Notes: generated by a model not told the origin, from the letters alone. Shown: positions 1 to 11,230, counted from the stretch's first letter. The stretch is 64,000 nucleotides of DNA from Aricia agestis (GCF_905147365.1 NC_056425.1:2611501-2675500); one strand, 5' to 3'. Numbers and translations: made by a program.

Positions 1-1824
1 CACTTAAATAAAGTGTTTGTAAGTTTTTCATGCTCAATAGTTTGTCATTTATTAAGTTTGATATATTATTAAACGATAGATCCAAGTATATTAGATTTGT
101 TGTGTTCACATTAGGAAGATCATTTAACTTATTACGACCTAAGTATAAAGATTTTAAATCATTTAAATCACTGTTAATATTAAATACTTTTAATACATTA
201 TCGGACAGATCTAAGCTATACATGTTGCGAAGATTTACAAAATTTACAGGAGAAACGTTTCCAATAACATTTCTAGAAATATTAATCCATGCTAAATTTG
301 GCATATCTATAAAAGCACTTTCATCTATTCTTGTAAAATTAAGAGAACTCAAATCGAGATACCTCAAATATTTCGCTGGACTGAAAACATTTTTGGCTAT
401 CGGACCTCCTAAATTATTATTTGTGATATTTAAATATTGGAGTTTATTTAGTGGCAAAGAAAATTCTTCTATTCGAATTATCTTATTATACGATATATCT
501 AATATTTGCAATTCTACTTGATTTTTAAACGTATGAGATTTTAAGGAGTCTAAACTATTATGATGCAAATAAAGTTTAGTAACGTTATTCAAAGTGTTTG
601 ACAAAAAATCTAAATTTTTAAGCCTGTTTTGAGACAGGTCTAATAATTTAATATTATTGACATTTTCAAAAGCTAAAACTTCTACTGCTTCAATTGTATT
701 TACACTTACATTTAAATACTCCAAAGCCAACATATCAGAAAACGAATGATTTTTTAAGCTTATTATACTCTGCTTGCTTAAATCTAATTCGGTAATTTTT
801 TTCAGACCCGCGAATGTCGATTCTGTAATTGAAATTGATAAATTATTATTTTTAAGATCAAAAGATTGCAAATTGTTATGCTTGAAAGAATTTTCCTGCA
901 ATTGTGTTACATAATTGTTCTGCAGGAATACTTGCCTCAAATTAACATTATTTATGAACATTACACTCTCTATCGCTGATTTAATTCGATTATTACTCAA
1001 ATCTACTATTTCCAAATTTAATGCCTGAGTAAAACAATTTGACTCCACAGATTCAATTAAATTATTGGACAAGTTAAGTTTCTTCAGTGCAGACAACCGA
1101 TTGAGTTCAAAGCCGTTTAATATTTTCAACTCATTATTAGTAATATACAGTGTTTCTAAATTCTTCAAATTAATTAGAGTCATATTTAAAAACGAGAGTT
1201 TATTGTTACTTAAATCGAGCAATCTCAATTTTTTCAAATTTGTAAAAATATCATCTGATAGTTCAGTTATTTTATTATTTTGTAGTTGCAAAGCGAGCAG
1301 CTCTGGCATCATGTTGAACACATCATTGGCCAATCTACTGAGTCTATTATGAGATATGTCGAGAACCTTGAGTTCTGAATTGAGGGTTTCAGACGTTATT
1401 AACGATTTGGATGTGAGCTCTTCTATCTGGTTGTGCGATAGATCTAAAGTCAGCAGGTTGATCAATTTAAGGAACGCGTTGTTGTTTATGAATGTTATGC
1501 TGTTGCTAGTGAGATTCATCTTCAGAGTTTTGGCGTAGTATCGGAACGTTTCTTTGTCTATTCTTGTCCAAGTGTTGCCTGTGGCTTCGAATTCTCGTAC
1601 TCGCGAGTCGAAGTTGGTTGCTCCGAAAAAACCGGGCGACATCAGATCGGTGTAAGAGTGCTGCATTCGGAAAACGACGTACGGGTTCCCGTTGCAATTT
1701 GGGTTCTGAACACTGCCTGGATGTTCATCGCACACGACAGTATACACACAGGAGCTTGCTTGGTCTTCCAGACTACATCGCGTTTCTGATGACACGCTCA
1801 GAAAACCCGCAGTAGTGATGAAAT
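1..1824 (-). CDS. leucine-rich-repeat (LRR) protein, large 3' exon, partial
   Basis: The minus strand stays open for 608 codons from 1824 to the window edge, with no stop in this frame. The translation starts FITTAGFLSVSS, probably the end of a signal peptide encoded by a preceding exon. A Cys-containing region follows (CSLED, SSCVY, VVCDE, NPNCNG). From about residue 85 there are roughly 23-25 LRRs of about 24 residues with consensus LxxLxLxxNxIxxL, for example LRLLDLSNNKLSFL, LEIVDLSNNRIKSA and LQILDISYNKIIRI. LRR proteins use this solenoid to bind ligands or other proteins; a secreted or membrane-tethered cell-surface role fits. No C-terminal LRR cap, membrane segment or TIR domain can be seen because the 3' end is outside the window. 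Plus-strand ORFs here are shadows. The LRR identity is firm; orthology (chaoptin-like, Toll-like or another) is not resolved. Confidence 0.9.
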
Positions 1825-1840
1825 CTGAAATATAATTGTT
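1825..1840 (-). other. 3' splice acceptor of the LRR exon
   Basis: On the minus strand, attatatttcag lies immediately before the open exon, giving a CAG acceptor at 1827-1825. The first exon codon is split, with two bases (AT) in this exon. An upstream exon with the start codon and most of the signal peptide is expected above 1840 but was not identified. Confidence 0.6.
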
Positions 1841-2170
1841 TCTATTAGTGACTTTACAGGATTTTCAAGACGACATTCCAACAATCTTCCTCCTTTTGAT
1901 TTTGAAGGAAACGTAATAATTTATTAGATAATATTATGTTATACATTTCGAACTAGTTAATTGTTAACAAAATGCCTATTATTTATGTGAGCTAGAAGTA
2001 TTGATATATATAGGTATACATATTTTTAGAATAGCCTATTATAAAACTTTTAAACGATTTTCAGATACGGATGAGTTTCTATGTGACTTTATATCTTTTG
2101 CACGAAATTGCTAAGTCACACACAAGTAATATTATGCTTCGTTTACTGCCGCACTCAGAGACAATGTTAA
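1841..2170. other. AT-rich DNA, likely intron of the LRR gene
   Basis: No coding sequence or repeat was recognised here. If the acceptor at 1825 is real, this stretch lies in an intron or 5' region of the minus-strand LRR gene. Confidence 0.4.
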
Positions 2171-2308
2171 GGGCCTGTTTCATCTCTTTCTGATAAAGTG
2201 CCGAATAAGCTATTCACAACTTTTTTGACAGATTCTCCATACTCTATCTGTCAAGTTAATTGGTGAATAGACTATTCGTCACTTATCAGGAAGTGATGAA
2301 ACAGACCC
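2171..2308. mobile_element. MITE, PIF/Harbinger-like
   Basis: A 138-bp element has ~40-bp imperfect terminal inverted repeats starting GGGCCTGTTTCATC and ending GATGAAACAGACCC. It is flanked on both sides by the 3-bp direct repeat TAA (2168-2170 and 2309-2311). A TWA duplication and GGG-type ends are known for PIF/Harbinger. It has no coding capacity. Confidence 0.7.
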
Positions 2309-2311
2309 TAA

Positions 2312-2990
2312 ATCACTTATTGTAATAAATATTTTGACTTAAGCCGTAAACATTTATGCCAAACTCTTCATTAAATGAAAGTTTAATCTTTTTTAAAATA
2401 TTATGTATATTACTTACAAAACAACACTCCCTTCATTTTGAAAACTTATTTTGTTCACACACATGCAAGTTATTTTCACTTACACCAACACAGTACATTA
2501 AAAATCATAACAATATGAACCCCGTTAGCTTTGACAGCGGGGTCTCTACTGTCCACAAATGGTGATAATTTTATCAAGTATTATTCATAACATTTTATGC
2601 TACTGTAAAAGTTTGTTTGTCGGTATATAGGATGTTGTCTGGATGAATTTATTCGTGTCCTGTGTTTTTCAAAATTACTAAAAAGAGTTTTGATTGTCTA
2701 TTTTAAAAACTCTTAAGGTGGCTTACCGACCTTTGCAATAAACGACCGTGACCAACAAAACTTCAAATAAAATTCCATAAGTCATAGAGTGGCATTTTAT
2801 TTAAATTGCAATATGTCACTATCGCTTGCAGAATAACACCTTTAGCTGTTAATTCTCTTAAATTTTAAAAACATCTTTCAGGTTAAATAAAGTTTTATAT
2901 AAACTGAAAGAAGTTTCCGAATCATTGATGATTGTGAATTGTGATGTTATAATTGTCACCCTGCTGATAACTGCACATGAGTGTTTTGAG
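2312..2990. other. unassigned AT-rich stretch
   Basis: A 69-codon plus-strand ORF at 2356-2565 has no recognisable motif and is treated as chance. Nothing else was recognised. Confidence 0.3.
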
Positions 2991-2994
2991 TTTT

Positions 2995-3075
2995 TGAGGC
3001 AGACAGACAGACATTGAAATCTCAGTAATAGCTGGTTTTTACTTTTTACTCTTTGGGTACGGAATCAAAATCATT
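2995..3075 (+). repeat. R-D interspersed repeat, fragment
   Basis: A cagacagacagac tract is followed by tctcagtaatag and ctctttgggtacgga. This matches the 3' end of the R-D family seen complete at 26194, 45878 and 53183. Confidence 0.6.
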
Positions 3076-3255
3076 CGACTTAATATGTACGTAGGATTCA
3101 CTTCTTGACACAAATAATAATTAATATTAGATTATTTCTAGCTACAGTAACGGGAAGTCATTATCACCATTTGTGAACTGATAATACATAATATTGCATT
3201 GTTTATCCCAACTAGAGTTTTGCCTGTAGTCAAAATTAGCTCATATTTGTGCGTT

Positions 3256-3330
3256 ATAAACATTATAAATGCGAAAGTGTGTCTGTCTGTCTGTTACCTC
3301 TTCAAAACGGCTAAACCGATTTTATGAAAG
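3256..3330 (+). mobile_element. HEL-1 Helitron-like element, 5' fragment
   Basis: The stretch attataaatgcgaaagtg with its gtctgtctgtctg tract, cctcttc and a degenerate ctaaaccgatttt matches the 5' half of HEL-1 (complete copy 38821-39028). The 3' part is missing. Confidence 0.6.
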
Positions 3331-3586
3331 GACAACAGGCATCTTTCTATGGAACCCGTACCCAAGCTGTAGCACATCCAGACAACAAGCTACCACTTTC
3401 GAGATTTTTCACAGATAAAACGGTTGTTCGTCTTACTAAAATGAAGCTACTGACGAAAAATTTGCTTGATAGTAATAAAAAAAAATGTTCTAGGGATCCC
3501 TGATTATAAAGAACGCAAATGTGACCGTTTGAACGTTTGACTACGTGACTCTGTCTGATAGGTCCCAGACCTAAAAAGATAGCGAA

Positions 3587-3690
3587 TACTCTTGTGTACA
3601 GCGCACACATTTCGGCACTATAAAATGGCCTTGGTCTCAATGAAACCGGCCACCGTCACCGAAACTGGAAGGCATTATCCTATAGAGCAT
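3587..3690 (+). mobile_element. SINE-B, 3' fragment
   Basis: The sequence matches the distal body of SINE-B (ctcttgtgtac, gcgcacacat, ggcactataaaa, caatgaaaccggcc). The tRNA-like head is absent. The ORFs covering it are SINE sequence and not host genes. Confidence 0.65.
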
Positions 3691-3982
3691 TTCCATCTAG
3701 TACAATATTTGTCTATTACTCTCGAAATTTGCTATTCTCCTAAAAATATCGTCCATTTACCGTCAGGAACTCCGATATTTACTCACGGTCTACAATATCA
3801 TAACCCTTTCAACGTTATGGACCTAGAGATGAGCAAATATAATATAATTACGGTATTAAAAGATAATATTTGTGTATTCTTGCTTAAGACTTCACCTACA
3901 AATTTGTTTGACTTTTAGGAAATTAGGAAAATTCTCAAAATTATACAATTGAAATATTTTTATATAACATGTATATTGTATA

Positions 3983-4070
3983 CCAAACCAACTAGCAACA
4001 GACTAGTTATAGCCACGATTAAACTACCATGGTCTTGACCAGACCAGTAGCTTAGACCCTTTCGAAAAAA
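3983..4070 (+). repeat. short repeat with 3' A-tail
   Basis: About 88 bp, from aaccaactagcaacagac to accctttcg followed by A8, is nearly identical to 32843-32933. The A-tail at the same place in both copies suggests a truncated retroposed 3' end of unknown parent. Confidence 0.55.
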
Positions 4071-4080
4071 AAACATGAGT

Positions 4081-4192
4081 AGCATAAAAGTATTAAATAT
4101 AATATTATATCCGTTGTACCAAAGTACCCGTATGTCCTTTAAATACTTAGCACGGGCCCAGACCAAAGTGGTGTGAAGCGTTTTTAGATATT
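4081..4192 (+). mobile_element. SINE-A, 3' fragment
   Basis: The sequence matches the 3' body of SINE-A in plus orientation (cataaaagtattaaatat, cttagcacgggcc, gtggtgtgaagcg, agatattat). The tRNA-like head is missing. It directly follows the A-tailed repeat. Confidence 0.65.
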
Positions 4193-4548
4193 ATTGTGAT
4201 TTTAGGTAAGGTGTTTTTTACGAAATCATTGTAATCGGCTAACTCTGTTTACAGTTGTACATGGTCTAACACGAAAGCTTAAAAACCTAGTTTTTTCATT
4301 ACTTCAGTCGAAAAACTTTAGTTGTCTGAAACCCTATCTCAACTTCATACCAACACGTATAGACCCGTCAGCAATCCGATATCTGGCAATAGTCAATAGG
4401 AGTCGAATATCCCTTTGTGGCACAAGAGGCAGAAAACGTGACTAAAAAGCTGCACTGCACTCCGAGGACTTCGCCATCTTGTTACAGCTACCCGAATTCG
4501 CCGGATGATTACTATTTTATCCGACGGCATGTTAACCATACGACGGTA

Positions 4549-4622
4549 TGTAGTATTATAAATGCGAAAGTGTGTCTGTCTGTCTGTCACGCCCAAACCG
4601 CTGAACCGATTTTGCACGAAAA
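4549..4622 (+). mobile_element. HEL-1 Helitron-like element, 5' fragment
   Basis: tagtattataaatgcgaaag, the gtctgtctgtctg tract and ccgctgaaccgattttgc match HEL-1. The copy stops before the hairpin and CTAG end. Confidence 0.6.
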
Positions 4623-4948
4623 TGTCTCATTTCTGTTTTTTCATATAAAATATTACGCAAAGGTCAGAACAGAGGGCGCGAATAGCACATAACAGTAAAA
4701 TATGATATTCTTAATAAATAATCGCTGGCCCCGGGTAATAAAGGCGTAATATCAAAATTTGTTTTGTTCAGGAGAGACAAAATTAGCTATTTTGTTTATA
4801 GTGCAGCGTACAGTGGTCCAAAACAAATGTGTGATGTCTCATATGAAAATTAATTTTTTTACCTATTTAACCATATCAAAATAATTGTAATAAAAAATTA
4901 CTAAAATAATTGAAAAAAGTATAATACAACTAATAAGCGTAAATATAT

Positions 4949-5247
4949 ACGTGGGAGAGCCATGCTTCGGCACGAATGGGCCGGATAAATACCACGTTCT
5001 CACAGAAAACCGGCGTGAAACAGCGCTTGCCCTGTGTTTCGCCGAGTGAGTGAGTTTACCGGAGGCCCAATCCCCTAACCCCTACCCTATTCCCTTCCCT
5101 ACCCTCCCCTATTACCCTATTCCCTCTTAAAAGGTCGGCAACGCACTTGCAGCTCTTCTGATGCTGCGAGTGTCCATGGGCGACGGGAGTTGCTTTCCAT
5201 CAGGTGACCCGTTTGCTCGTTTGCCCCCTTATTTCATAAAAAAAATA
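4949..5247 (+). mobile_element. SINE-C (LINE-tailed SINE), near full-length
   Basis: The element begins tacgtgggagagccatgc and runs through cggcgtgaaacagcgc and a C/T-rich ccctaccctattccc tract. Its ~100-bp 3' domain reads ggcaacgcacttgcagctc to tttgcccccttatttcat and ends in A8. The 3' domain is shared with LINE-B 3' fragments at 12852, 28140 and 52158. Confidence 0.8.
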
Positions 5248-5366
5248 TATATAAATTCTTTATTGCAGCAGAATGTACAAGAACAAAACGTGCAACAGAG
5301 CGTTCGCTATTCACAATTCGCATACAATTGCTTGATACTTCTTTTGACGTTTAATCGAACCTTAGC

Positions 5367-5665
5367 GTGCGATTCCACCGGAGCTGCGTTGCTAGGAATG
5401 TGTTTTGAGAACCAATAGAATCGCTTCATTTGCCTGACCTCGCTAAACGCAGCGATTCTATTGGTTCTCAAAAACACATTCCTCGCAAGTCGCAACGCAT
5501 CTCCGATGGAAACGCAGCCAACGGTTGTGACACGGTCGCCGCCGTGCCGTACAAAGTAGAAATTTATGAGCTATTTAGACAGCTTTCACATGGCACGGCT
5601 TAGAAGCGTATACATTTCTACTTTATACGATACGGCGACCGTGCCGCAACCGTATGCATGTGAAA
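5367..5665. mobile_element. adjacent foldback elements (palindromic MITEs)
   Basis: Arms of ~57 bp at about 5367-5424 and 5449-5512 are inverted copies (tttgagaaccaatagaatcg and its complement). Directly after, 5527-5570 and 5615-5650 form another inverted pair around gtacaaagtagaaattta with flanking GC-rich ggtcgccgccgtgccg. There is no coding content, and the overlapping ORFs are palindrome artefacts. Confidence 0.65.
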
Positions 5666-6696
5666 AGGGCCTATATCGAATGTCGAGAATAGGTCCCGGT
5701 GATGTAACTTTATGGTTCAGTTCAGGGGCACATAATGACTCGAAATCTAATAAATCCAGCAAAACAACGTTATCGTGGGCCATTCGGCCACTAAACGATT
5801 TAATTGTCGCCCAAAATTGTCTTGCTGATATTTTATTGGGGGATCTATAGATCGTAATATCATTAGAGTTTTGATAATAATTAGGCCGACGAAATGATCC
5901 TACTCGTAGCAATGTGCTTTAACCTTTTAATCCCCAAGCGGCCGGATCCGGCCGCCACAGATTATACTGCAGCCATTCCGTCTACACCCAAGCGGCCGGA
6001 TGTGGCCGCGCTCTTTCGTTCGATTTAATTACGTATTTCGTCGACTTAGAGACTACTTTTGTATGAAGAAGTTTGGTTAGTTATGATCTACGATAAATTT
6101 GCCACATTTTGAATGCAAAATATTATACAATCTGTGGTCGACGAATATTTGTCAGTCATTTGAAAATCGTGAATTTTTCGTGTGTGTTCTGCCATGTTGT
6201 GTTGTTTGTTTGATATTATTGATGGATTTAACAAATGTAAGTAGTAAAATAGTTTAATTTATTAATTATAATTTATAAATAGTTTTAGATAATCATTTGA
6301 AAGAAATATTTACATCGTAATAACTTCTAGTTTACACGAGAAAATTTGGTTTTTATTTATGTGATTTGAACGCGATTTGTTTAATATTTTTGTAAATAAT
6401 TGACGTTAAAAGCGTATATGTATTATCGTGTATAAAACGATTTAGATCCTAGTAATAGTATATAATAGTATCGTTTTAGTAAAATAATCAAGATAAAAAT
6501 TACCTATTTATAACGGCTTTTTGCCGGCCGCGGCCATTTTGAACTTTATTTGTATTGCACTAAGGACGAAGTTTGCTTGTGTATGATACCAAAACCGGTT
6601 TTTATTACTCTTATCTCTTATCTGATTATTGATAACAAGTTAAGTTATTTCAAAGAATTGTATACATAAACAGTTTGTATAGCTCTGTGTTATTGA

Positions 6697-6884
6697 TATT
6701 AGATTTCTTTTGGTAAATAATTAACACAAAAGTACGGGCACCATTTTATTAGCAGAGCACAAAAAATTACAGAGTAAAGTTTTTGACATATTGTCATAGA
6801 TAATAGATGCAATAATCATACATAGACTAACATAGAGTATTGAACAGATTATGAAGTGGACAAAGTAAATATAGGTACTCAACA
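6697..6884 (-). repeat. 3' LTR of the copia element
   Basis: 188 bp that reads TGTTGAGTACC inward on the minus strand and ends AATA. It matches 11231-11418 base for base by eye. The TG start is canonical; the AATA end is not the usual CA. Confidence 0.95.
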
Positions 6885-6895
6885 CAGCCCCTCAA
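6885..6895 (-). other. polypurine tract of the copia element
   Basis: The minus strand reads TTGAGGGGCTG directly before the 3' LTR. This is the expected place and composition for plus-strand DNA priming during reverse transcription. Confidence 0.65.
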
Positions 6896-7152
6896 TTTAT
6901 AGAAGTTTACAACTGCATAAATTGTTTAAACAAAATACAAATTTAATAAATTACAAATTTGTTATATTAATAAATATGTCCACTCTATGCATTATTAACT
7001 CTATATTTTATCATAAGTATCCCCTTTTTTTAATATTAGTTACATTAAAATATTTATTAAATTAACAGTTGTTTTATTAACTATCTTAGGATAATAAGAA
7101 TGCTAAACAATTAAATGTATATAACACATGCATAACTTTTTCAATACAATAT

Positions 7153-10100
7153 TTAAATTAAATTCAACTTGCTACAAAAATAACTATGTTTTTGAATATA
7201 TAAAGATTTTGTAAATATATCAGAGATATTTTCATTTGTAGGTACATACGAGAATGACACTATTTTCTTATAAATTAAATCTTTAATGTAGTGATATTTA
7301 ATTTCAATATGTTTAGAAGCTTTAGTATTCATCTGATTTTGTATTAATTTTATTGTACTCTGATTGTCAATCAATAAATGAGCTGAAATGATACTATTAC
7401 TTAATATATCAGAAAGTATTCCTTTGATGTGAATAAGTTCAGTCATCGAGTGTGCTCCAGCCACATACTCAGCTTCAGCTGTTGACAGGGCGGTACATGT
7501 TTGCTTTCTAGAAAACCAAGTTATTAAGTTCTCGCCTTGATATATAGCACAGCCACTTGTGCTCTTACGGTCCGTTTTATCAGCTGCCCAGTCAGCGTCT
7601 GAGTAGGCTATTAGTTTTGTGAACTCTTTGGTCTTCCTATAAATCAGCCCCTGATGAGAGGTTCCTTTAAGATAACGTAACACTCTCTTACTTGCTATCC
7701 ATAACTCTTGTGTAGGTTTATCTAAAAATCTGCTTAAAAATGATACAGCATAAGTAATATCTGGTCGACTGTTCACAGAAATGTACAACAATGAACCTAT
7801 TAATTCCTTGAAAGGTACATCAATCATATCTGATGGTGATGGTATGTTTACATTAAAATTAATTTCCATTGGAGTTTTGCTTAATTTGCAATCTTGCATG
7901 TGATATTTTTCTAAAAGTCTTTTAATCATATCTGTTTGTCTTATTTCCAAGCTACCTTCTGTTCTTGTTATTTCTAATCCTAAATATTTATGTTCTTCTC
8001 CTAAGTTCTTTACTTTAAATTCCTTTTCTAGTTCTTTTATCATCTCATTGTTATTTCCAAGGTGTAAAATATCATCCACGTAGAGTAATATCCAAATCTT
8101 TCCTTTTCCATATAAACATAAATCATGCTGTGATTGTACAAACCCTTTCTGAGTTACAAAATTATGAAATCTTTGGTTCCAGCATTTAGGTGCTTCTTTT
8201 AATCCATACAAAGCCTTTTTAAGTTTTAAAACTTTTCCTTCACTAATTTCCATTCCTTTAGGACATTTGATATAGACATTATCATTTAATTTTCCATTTA
8301 AGAAAGCTGTTGGTACGTCCAATTGCTTAAGTGACAAATCTAGTTGAACTGCTAAACTCATCATTAATCTGATAGTTGACAATTTGGCTACCGGAGCATA
8401 ATGATTATCATTGTTCTGTTGTTGAAAACCTTTCGCTACTAATCGAGCTTTCTTGGTTCCATCTTGTTTCGTTCTGAATACCCATTTTGTGTCTATTGCT
8501 TTACTTCCCCTTGGTAATGTAGCTTCTTCCCATGTTTCTAATTTCACTTGTGACTTCAATTCTGTCTTTATTGCTTTTTCCCAATCTTTGTCATGAATTG
8601 CATCTTCATATTCTTGTGGATCTCCTGATAAAAGACAGTATGCTATATTTAGATCATATTCTTGTAAGTTTTTTGGTTTTCGAATTTCTCTTCCTGTTCT
8701 CGTTATATATTTCTGCATATTTACTCTATCTTTTTCATTCAACTTCTCATTTTCTTCTTCTTCATCTTCTTGATTATTCTTTGGTACTTCTTTATTAGTA
8801 TTATTAGATATTCCATCATGTTGTATGTTCCCATCATTTTCATTAGGTATTCTTATCTCTTGGTCATCCTCTGTGTTATGTTCAGAAGGACACTCAGTAT
8901 CTTCCTTTTGAATCAATTCATCTTCATAGTACCTTTCTCCATTTATATTATCATTTTCTTCGGTTTCCTTGTACTTTAGTTGAGTTTCATCAATTCTTAC
9001 ATCTCTTGACACTATCACTTTATTACTTGTAGGGTCCCATAGACGATATCCATTTGGGCTATATCCTACGAGTCTCATTTCTTTAGCTCTTTGTAAAAGT
9101 TTATCCTGTTTTGGTAAGATATGAACCCATGATTTTGATCCAAATATCCTAAGTCTTGTTAAGTCTTTGTCTCCAAACATCTTCTCTGCTGGAGTTTGAA
9201 AATTGATAGCAGACGATGGACATCTGTTGATTTGATAGACAGCACATCGCACTGCTTCACCCCATAAGGTCTTTGGTAAACCAGATTCAATTAACAAAGT
9301 CCGAGCTCTATTATAAATATTCCTGTTCATGCGTTCTGAAACTCCGTTTGACTGTGGGCTATATGGCAAAGTATACTGTTGAACAATTCCCTTATCTTTG
9401 CAAAATTTATTTAGTTTTTCATTTTTAAACTCACCACCATTATCACTTCTGATTTTCTTGACTTTACATCCTATTTGTCTTTCCATTCTATTAACATATT
9501 CTATAAGCCTATCTGTTGCTTCACTTTTTCTTTGTAATAAGTATACCTCACAGAAATGTGTGTAATCATCTATAATTGTATGATAATATACCTCATTTGT
9601 AGATGTAGGAATATTCACTGGTCCTGATATATCTGTGTGTATGAGATCTCCTATATACTTTGATCTTGGCCTGGGTGTTGTAGAGAATGGCAATCTTGTT
9701 GATTTCCCTTCTGCACATATTCCACATGTTTTTTCTGAGCTAGGTAATTTCAATAATTTTAAGTGTTTTCTATTAGCATGTCCTAACCTTTTATGCCATA
9801 AATCTTTATCAACATTTATTGAATAACATTTTTCTAAATTTAATGTAAGATTAATTGCATACAGATTATTAAGCATGGTACCATAAATTATGTTATATCC
9901 TTTAGTAATTGATACAAAATTTTTATGAAATCTGACAGAATTTCCTTTTTCTAATAATTTTTTAACAGACAATAAGTTGTGAGATAACCCCTTTACAAGT
10001 AGTGCTTCTAATTTTATAGGTATGTTATTACATTTTAAATTTAAAATCCCTTTTTTATTCGAAAACAAACATTGGCCATTAGCGACATAAATTTTAATTT

Positions 10101-11124
10101 TAGTTTGTAAATATTCAATGTTTGACATGTACTTTTCATAACTATCAATGACTAAATTTTGAGATGCCCCTGAATCAATAATAAACTTAATGTCCTTATC
10201 ATACATATCAACAGATAATACCTCTTCACTAGCAACAAAAGAAAATGGATTTCTCTCACTCATAGTACTTGTTCCTTGTTGGAGTGCGGTGTCCCTTGAT
10301 GATCCCCTCGATTGTCCTCTCACGTTACCTCTGGAGTTGCCTCGGTTAAAGCCTCTGCCGTTGCCTCGATTGAAGTCTCCGCCATTACCTCGATAGAAGT
10401 CTCTATTGTTACTCCCGTTGAAATATCTACCGTTGCCTTGCTTGCCTCGATGCTGTCCTCTCATTACATGTCCAGCTCTGCGCTGTATAGCTTTGTGACC
10501 AGTTTTACCACATTTAAAGCAACTGAGGAAGCTGTATGCATCCTGTGATTCCACTGAATTATTTTGACTTTTTAGTTCTGCATCTAACAATTTGCTTTTG
10601 ACATACTCTGTTGTTAGTTCTACATTAGTAGTTTCTAAGGCGGCAATTGTAGTACTATAGCTGTCAGGCATAGTCAATAGTAAGTGGCACACCTTGTCTT
10701 GTTCATTTACTGTGCTTCCAGTTTCTTCTAATTGCCTTATTAACATATCAAAATTGTTGAAGTGGTCGCTCAGTTCAACATTGGGGTCACATTTTAAGGT
10801 TAATAATTTCTTCCTGACGTATAACGCAGATAATGTACTTTTTCTTTTGAATATTTTTCGTAAGTTTTCGATCATCTCGTTTGCACTCGCAGCGCTTCTG
10901 ACATATTCCAAGTGTTTGTCTGAGAGGCAGTTAACTATCAAACTTCTAGCTTTTGCGTCTTTCTTTTTGAACTTTTCCGACTTTAATATTTCCTCTGATA
11001 AGCCATCTTCAATAGCTTCTTTACATTCCTTCTCCTCTAGGATGCATGATATTCGAAATATCCATGTGCTGAAGTTGGTTCCAGTAAACTCTGGAAGTAA
11101 TTTTTTTGAAGCGTCGTCCGCCAT
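7153..11124 (-). CDS. copia-type gag-pol polyprotein (1323 aa)
   Basis: This single ORF encodes the proteins for element packaging, reverse transcription and integration. In order: gag helical region (~10-190, starting LLPEFTGTNFSTW); zinc knuckle CFKCGKTGH (202-210); an RG-rich tract (~222-280); aspartic protease IIDSGAS (~315-321); the pre-integrase motif WHKRLGH (~443-449); integrase catalytic core with D~498 (HTD), D~561 (RSDNGG) and E~597 (SER); reverse transcriptase with YVDD at ~1015-1018; and RNase H with SDADW (~1174), AEAEY (~1216) and DNQST (~1253). The length is usual for a one-ORF copia. Oddities: the fourth zinc ligand of the knuckle is Arg (residue 215) instead of Cys, and the RT segment before YAPVAK is a few residues short. 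The ATG at 11124 lies ~90 bp inside the primer-binding site and precedes the conserved gag start. Confidence 0.96.
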   Translation of the reverse strand: MADDASKKLLPEFTGTNFSTWIFRISCILEEKECKEAIEDGLSEEILKSEKFKKKDAKARSLIVNCLSDKHLEYVRSAASANEMIENLRKIFKRKSTLSALYVRKKLLTLKCDPNVELSDHFNNFDMLIRQLEETGSTVNEQDKVCHLLLTMPDSYSTTIAALETTNVELTTEYVKSKLLDAELKSQNNSVESQDAYSFLSCFKCGKTGHKAIQRRAGHVMRGQHRGKQGNGRYFNGSNNRDFYRGNGGDFNRGNGRGFNRGNSRGNVRGQSRGSSRDTALQQGTSTMSERNPFSFVASEEVLSVDMYDKDIKFIIDSGASQNLVIDSYEKYMSNIEYLQTKIKIYVANGQCLFSNKKGILNLKCNNIPIKLEALLVKGLSHNLLSVKKLLEKGNSVRFHKNFVSITKGYNIIYGTMLNNLYAINLTLNLEKCYSINVDKDLWHKRLGHANRKHLKLLKLPSSEKTCGICAEGKSTRLPFSTTPRPRSKYIGDLIHTDISGPVNIPTSTNEVYYHTIIDDYTHFCEVYLLQRKSEATDRLIEYVNRMERQIGCKVKKIRSDNGGEFKNEKLNKFCKDKGIVQQYTLPYSPQSNGVSERMNRNIYNRARTLLIESGLPKTLWGEAVRCAVYQINRCPSSAINFQTPAEKMFGDKDLTRLRIFGSKSWVHILPKQDKLLQRAKEMRLVGYSPNGYRLWDPTSNKVIVSRDVRIDETQLKYKETEENDNINGERYYEDELIQKEDTECPSEHNTEDDQEIRIPNENDGNIQHDGISNNTNKEVPKNNQEDEEEENEKLNEKDRVNMQKYITRTGREIRKPKNLQEYDLNIAYCLLSGDPQEYEDAIHDKDWEKAIKTELKSQVKLETWEEATLPRGSKAIDTKWVFRTKQDGTKKARLVAKGFQQQNNDNHYAPVAKLSTIRLMMSLAVQLDLSLKQLDVPTAFLNGKLNDNVYIKCPKGMEISEGKVLKLKKALYGLKEAPKCWNQRFHNFVTQKGFVQSQHDLCLYGKGKIWILLYVDDILHLGNNNEMIKELEKEFKVKNLGEEHKYLGLEITRTEGSLEIRQTDMIKRLLEKYHMQDCKLSKTPMEINFNVNIPSPSDMIDVPFKELIGSLLYISVNSRPDITYAVSFLSRFLDKPTQELWIASKRVLRYLKGTSHQGLIYRKTKEFTKLIAYSDADWAADKTDRKSTSGCAIYQGENLITWFSRKQTCTALSTAEAEYVAGAHSMTELIHIKGILSDILSNSIISAHLLIDNQSTIKLIQNQMNTKASKHIEIKYHYIKDLIYKKIVSFSYVPTNENISDIFTKSLYIQKHSYFCSKLNLI

Positions 11125-11216
11125 TTTAGTACCAAGTAATTCCCTTGTAAAATTTTATAGTCCCTCTTGACTTTTTCCTTCATTAATTGCTTCTGAACTC
11201 CATAATAGTGGCGGTC

Positions 11217-11230
11217 GCGCAGTGGAAGCG
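11217..11230 (-). other. primer-binding site, initiator tRNA-Met fragment
   Basis: Plus-strand gcgcagtggaagcg abuts the 5' LTR. It matches the D-arm region in the 5' half of eukaryotic initiator tRNA-Met, so the RNA genome carries the complement. Copia of Drosophila is known to prime from an internal tRNA-iMet fragment. Here the implied primer end falls inside the D-arm side of the tRNA. Confidence 0.7.

Noticed and set aside
30..521. 163-codon plus-strand ORF near the left edge
   Set aside because: It is a shadow of the LRR exon, whose minus-strand frame gives clear repeats over 608 codons.
3592..3918. 108-codon plus-strand ORF
   Set aside because: Its first third is SINE-B 3' sequence and the rest has no motif.
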